A stretch of 64,000 nucleotides of DNA from Anoplopoma fimbria (taxonomy: Eukaryota; Chordata; Actinopteri; Perciformes; Anoplopomatidae). Within the stretch, counting starts at the first letter, position 1; the number at the start of each line of letters is the position of its first letter. The position numbers were made by a program, and so were the translations under genes. Location of the stretch: positions 8,790,231 to 8,854,230 of the forward strand of contig NC_072460.1 in NCBI RefSeq assembly GCF_027596085.1, in the 5' to 3' direction. Shown here one piece after another: positions 60,127-64,000 of this stretch. The notes below the pieces were generated by a model, which worked only from the letters and a program-made list of their open reading frames with translations, searched no databases and had not been told where the DNA came from.

Positions 60127-61270
60127 TGAAATTAAAGGGACACTTTGAAGATTTTAGTGGCATATAGTGGTTTATGGCAGGTTGCAACCAACTAAATTCC
60201 CCTCAGCTCAGCCTCCTCTTTTCAAGCCTAGGGACAGGTATCTTTAGGGTTTTATTGGAGCTACTCTTTTCAAACTAATCTACATGGCTAAATAATTGTT
60301 GTTAAAAAGAGTAAGAATTTCAAAAAAATGTATTCAGAATAGAATTAGAAGTTATTTATAATTTAGATATATCTAAATATTTTTTCTAGAGCAGCAACAG
60401 TAATGTTTACAACAACAAAGTCACTATATAAAGTAATTCATATCTCACTGGAAACAAATTTAAAATGTCATTAAAATAAAAGAAACATTTCTGAGTACAG
60501 TTTAGGATGAAGAACAGAATCTTCCGTCAGTATCAGCCATTTCTCCCGTCCTCTGTCCTCCTGTCTTCCCTCCTCCTGGCTGCTTTGTCTCTGCCAGAAG
60601 AGAAGTTTACGAACTAAAACCTTTTGGACGACTGTTGGGCTTGTGTAAACAAAGAGTCTGTAGCCGACTGAATTAGGTTTCACTTTTGTTTACATGTAAA
60701 TACAATACAGATGTATAGATAAAGTGTCGACTTTTTACTTATTGCACATACATTAACAAGCGTAGTTCACTTGACCACAGCGGCCTATGTGCTCAGGCTT
60801 TGTGTGTATTTGTGTCTGTGCGTGTGTGCGTGTCTGTATGTGTGTTTAGTTGGAGGAGCTCAGCCCGACAGAGAGAGCAGAGCAAATGCTTCAGCGTGAT
60901 AATAAATTACATCAAAACATTAAAAAGTACTACTTAAAACACCGGTAACGTTGGGGCTTATCAATATTCCGATCTTTAATAATTTAGCACCAGGGCCTCT
61001 TTAATACCGGGTTTCAGAATGCATCCCTACCTTCAGATAACGTTATAAGGTTAAATGCAAAAGGCTCTCGCTAGAGCAAGTGTCCGTTCTGGGCTGCTGT
61101 AGAAACAAAGTGGTGCAAGATGGCGTACTCCGTGGAATAGGACCCACTCCTTATGAATACATATTTAATTTTTTTAGGTTTTCTAAGCTAACAATAAAAC
61201 GATACAATTCTTAGTTTCAGATGATTTAACACTGATTACAACATAGTTTGGGATATTATATTCAATATCA
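60127..61270 (+). repeat. Dispersed fish repeat (GTGTAGGATTTAGTG family), copy 3, split by about 0.8 kb
   Basis: The left part (60127-60240) has GATTTTAGTGGCATATAGTG and GGTTGCAACCAACTAAATTC. The right part (61045-61270) resumes with GGCTCTCGCTAGAGCAAGTG, TTCTGGGCTGCTGTAGAAAC and GGCGTACTCCGTGGAATAGG. The 0.8 kb between has no counterpart in the other copies. This lies just upstream of the first foxp3 coding exon. Confidence 0.6.
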
Positions 61271-61375
61271 GCCAATAACCCCCCTAAATGTTACTCAATG
61301 TCCCTTTAGAAAAAAGTATAATGGATCATTGGTACATGTTTTTTATAAGGCTATGTATATATATGTGTGTGTGTG

Positions 61376-61380
<5 letters not shown>

Positions 61381-61427
<47 letters not shown>
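61381..61427. repeat. (AT)n microsatellite
   Basis: Uninterrupted AT dinucleotides, preceded by a short TATG/GTGT run. Confidence 0.95.
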
Positions 61428-61431
<4 letters not shown>

Positions 61432-61896
61432 TATTGGTGTGAGCTACAGAGACATTTTAAAGTAGATAATGTCAAAGTTATTTTAAAACAGGATTAAAAA
61501 CTATTTTAACACTCAATGTATTTGGCTTGTTACTACTGGACACTGCTAATTGATTGGTTTATGCATTTGCTTGTCTTGTTTTTAAGTCTGTTATTTGTGC
61601 TTTTGTGTGAAAATGTCATGCTGCCATCTTGGCCAGGACTCCTCAGAAATTAGATTTGAAATCTCAACTGGACTATCCTGGGAAACTAATGGTTAAGGTT
61701 AAATTATAAAGATAAAAATACATGAGGAATAAGTCAGACACGCAATTTCAGAACTGTGTGGTTATCTGAAGATAATGCACACCCTCCAGCCAATCAGCAT
61801 TCAGAACACGAACAGATTAAAGTCTTTGGTGGTTCAAAACATTTCCTGTGCCAGGCTTTCTGATAGAAAGGCTGTGGTTGTTCACAGGTGCAAAGC

Positions 61897-61900
61897 TACA

Positions 61901-61999
<99 letters not shown>

Positions 62000-62000
62000 A
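61897..62000. repeat. (CA)n microsatellite
   Basis: About 50 CA units with a few CATA interruptions near both ends. Confidence 0.97.
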
Positions 62001-64000
62001 CTGATAGCATCACCCCAGCAGTCTACGGAATGAGTGGGAGATGACGCTGCTCCACTTTTGTGCAGCACAGTGATATGTCACCTGCAACCACTGGGACTTG
62101 TGTTTGTCAAAGATGCCTAGATTATTTTCAAGTCAGATGGTATCTTTCCTGAAGTAGTACTTTGCTACAGTCCCACTAAAACACACAATCAGTTGTTTTT
62201 ACGTCTCTGTTTGTGAACAGACTAAACATTCAGATACAACATGTTAATCAGTGAGCTTGGCATATTTTTGAACTCTCGACAGAGCCCTGTTTCAAGTCTT
62301 TGTGCTAAGCTAGGCTAACCATGTCCTGACTTTGCTCTGTACTTAACATCACAGCTGTATGGACCTCTCTCTGGGAAAATGAAGCAATTAGTGTAGCAAT
62401 TAAAGAAATATGTACATTCACTGCAGTGAACCTTCTGTTCACATTTTCTGTAACTTGACAAGTTGGCTAACTTCTTATGGCCATTCTTTACTTTCTAGTG
62501 TGACAGTCCTAGTATTCTACCAGCCCCTGGATACTTCAAGGCTAAAAGATATCTACGCATGTCCTTGGCTTCATCTTCTCCCGTATTTTAAAAGCATGCA
62601 GCAATGGTGGTTAATCTTGTTTGGTCATGAAGGTATGAAAGCCCTCAGAGGCATTACAGATATCTCTGAAGCATGCAATATTTACTGCGATTATGTACAT
62701 TACATGTCACGTGAGTTTTTTTTTCTTTCAGCTATCTGTAGGGTGCAGTGTGCATCTGTACAATAAACCAAACAGCCAACACCATATGTGCAAATGCACA
62801 CCCACAGAAACAGGAATTCAGTAGAAAGTGAGAGCACTCAGTTTGTGGCTTCTCACTGTCATCTCTCATTCTGGCTTTCCTTCTCAACTTCATATCCCCA
62901 AGAAGAACTCCCCCTGAAAATATCTGCGTCTGTTTTGTCAGAGTGAGGAGAGCTTGAGTCACAACACTACACACTCAGAGTGATTTGATGTGCTGGCTGA
63001 TATTTGATTGGTATATCTGAGTCAACATCTGTCGGCAGCAAATATGTTTGAATAAGTTCTTGTTAGGAAATTGAAATCAGCCACATTACAGTGTGGAAAG
63101 TTGCAGATGCCTCATACTGCTACTACTATGATGTGTGGGTTTATTACTCACATGCTCCTATATTTCAAATCACACATCCCAATCACATTCATACTCTAAA
63201 AATAAATATGTATGAGACTGTTGTTCTCAGGTCTTTGATCTGAATGGTCACATATACACATCACACGTGCCTTCAGAAGTTCATACTGGCTACATCTAAA
63301 ACGAACATATTATCAAATAAATGAGTAATCTGTTTATTTGTGTTTATATAAGTTACCACTCATTAACATGTATCAAGATTGTTCCTGGGAAAAGACATGT
63401 AAGTACTCTTTTGCAGTGCTTTAAGTTTAAAGTTTGACCTACATTAGCAGAGCTCTCAGTGTGGTAGCAGTTTGTCTCCTTGGACCATGCGAGGAGGATG
63501 TCTCTCGACTGATTTTTTTGTTTTTTATGTCAGTTTCACAGTGTAGTTTGACTGTACTTTAACATTCTAATCTTTATACCGTACATATATAGCCTATATT
63601 TATTTATATGTGGTCACAAAATAAATGATAAGCCTTGAAATGGCAATAAAGAATGAAATCTTGATTATAATTTTTTTGAGTTTGTTCAAGAGGATGGAGC
63701 TTGGAGACTGTTATTATCAGATTCCTGCAGGCTGTATAAACATTTCTGTGTTAGATCTGTGGGCCAAGTCCCAAAGTTGACTTTGGCTGATCTGAATTTG
63801 TGCTTTAATATTGAAACTATACGATCTGAATGTGAGCAAAAGTGAAATTAGATTTAAAAGTCAACTTGATGTATAATATTTCATTACATTACACTGACTA
63901 AGTACTAAGTGTTTTAATTCTAGATTGAATTCAGTAAGTTCTAATAATTTATTAAAACAACAAATTTCAGTTTTTCAAAATTGAAGATGAATCTTATTGA
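62001..64000. other. Right-end DNA upstream of foxp3, no gene confirmed
   Basis: No recognisable coding exon. On the minus strand a segment after TATTTTCAG near 62918 reads GVLLGDMKLRRKARMRDDSE; it could be a noncoding or first exon of a foxp3 transcript or nothing. Other open frames lack splice or family support. Confidence 0.35.

Noticed and set aside
62410..62974. Frames of 118 (plus) and 80 (minus) codons at the right end
   Set aside because: No family recognised. Possible splice signals are noted, but without a partner exon they cannot be called.

Overview
The window is nuclear DNA of a bony (teleost) fish. It is AT-rich, with intron-split vertebrate genes, long CA/GT, TAA and GATAA microsatellites, and many fish-type repeats: tRNA-derived SINEs sharing a tail with an L2-like LINE, Tc1, hAT and piggyBac-type DNA elements. 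I found no bacterial, phage or CRISPR content. Gene names below rest on protein-family recognition from memory; no database search was run.

Five protein-coding genes can be supported. (1) 4912-20858, minus: the 5' part of ephb2 (signal peptide, ephrin-binding domain, start of the Cys-rich region), which runs off the left edge. (2) 27871-33535, plus: complete lactbl1, a membrane-anchored serine beta-lactamase/penicillin-binding-protein homologue, six coding exons, 556 aa. (3) 40638-43527, plus: a guanylin-family prohormone gene, three exons, 110 aa. (4) 46111-49628, minus: a TRAPPC6B-like subunit of the TRAPP vesicle-tethering complex, six exons, 158 aa. (5) 51161-60109, minus: complete foxp3, eleven coding exons, 407 aa. 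For each gene I joined exons at GT/AG boundaries, and reading phase is kept throughout, which is the main support for the models.

Layout: 1-4900 is ephb2 intron 3 with an 18-bp minisatellite split by a SINE. 5.6-20.8 kb holds ephb2 introns 2 and 1, with repeats and some repeat-free blocks that may be regulatory. 21-27.6 kb is the ephb2/lactbl1 head-to-head intergenic region, rich in LINE fragments, a piggyBac-like MITE and a SINE. 33.5-40.5 kb is a transposon-rich gene-free stretch (hAT, L2-like LINE, Tc1). The guanylin and trappc6b-like genes converge. foxp3 follows trappc6b-like on the same strand. 60.1-64 kb is repeat-rich DNA upstream of foxp3.

The genes have unrelated roles (axon guidance receptor, orphan hydrolase-like protein, gut/kidney salt hormone, Golgi trafficking, regulatory T-cell transcription factor), so this is a syntenic block, not a pathway. 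I did not find a clearly new biological system. The most notable items are the intact catalytic motifs of lactbl1, an hAT copy with a perfect 8-bp target duplication just after the lactbl1 stop codon, an antisense signal-peptide-like exon in ephb2 intron 3, SINEs that share a central domain but have different tails, and a split repeat upstream of foxp3.
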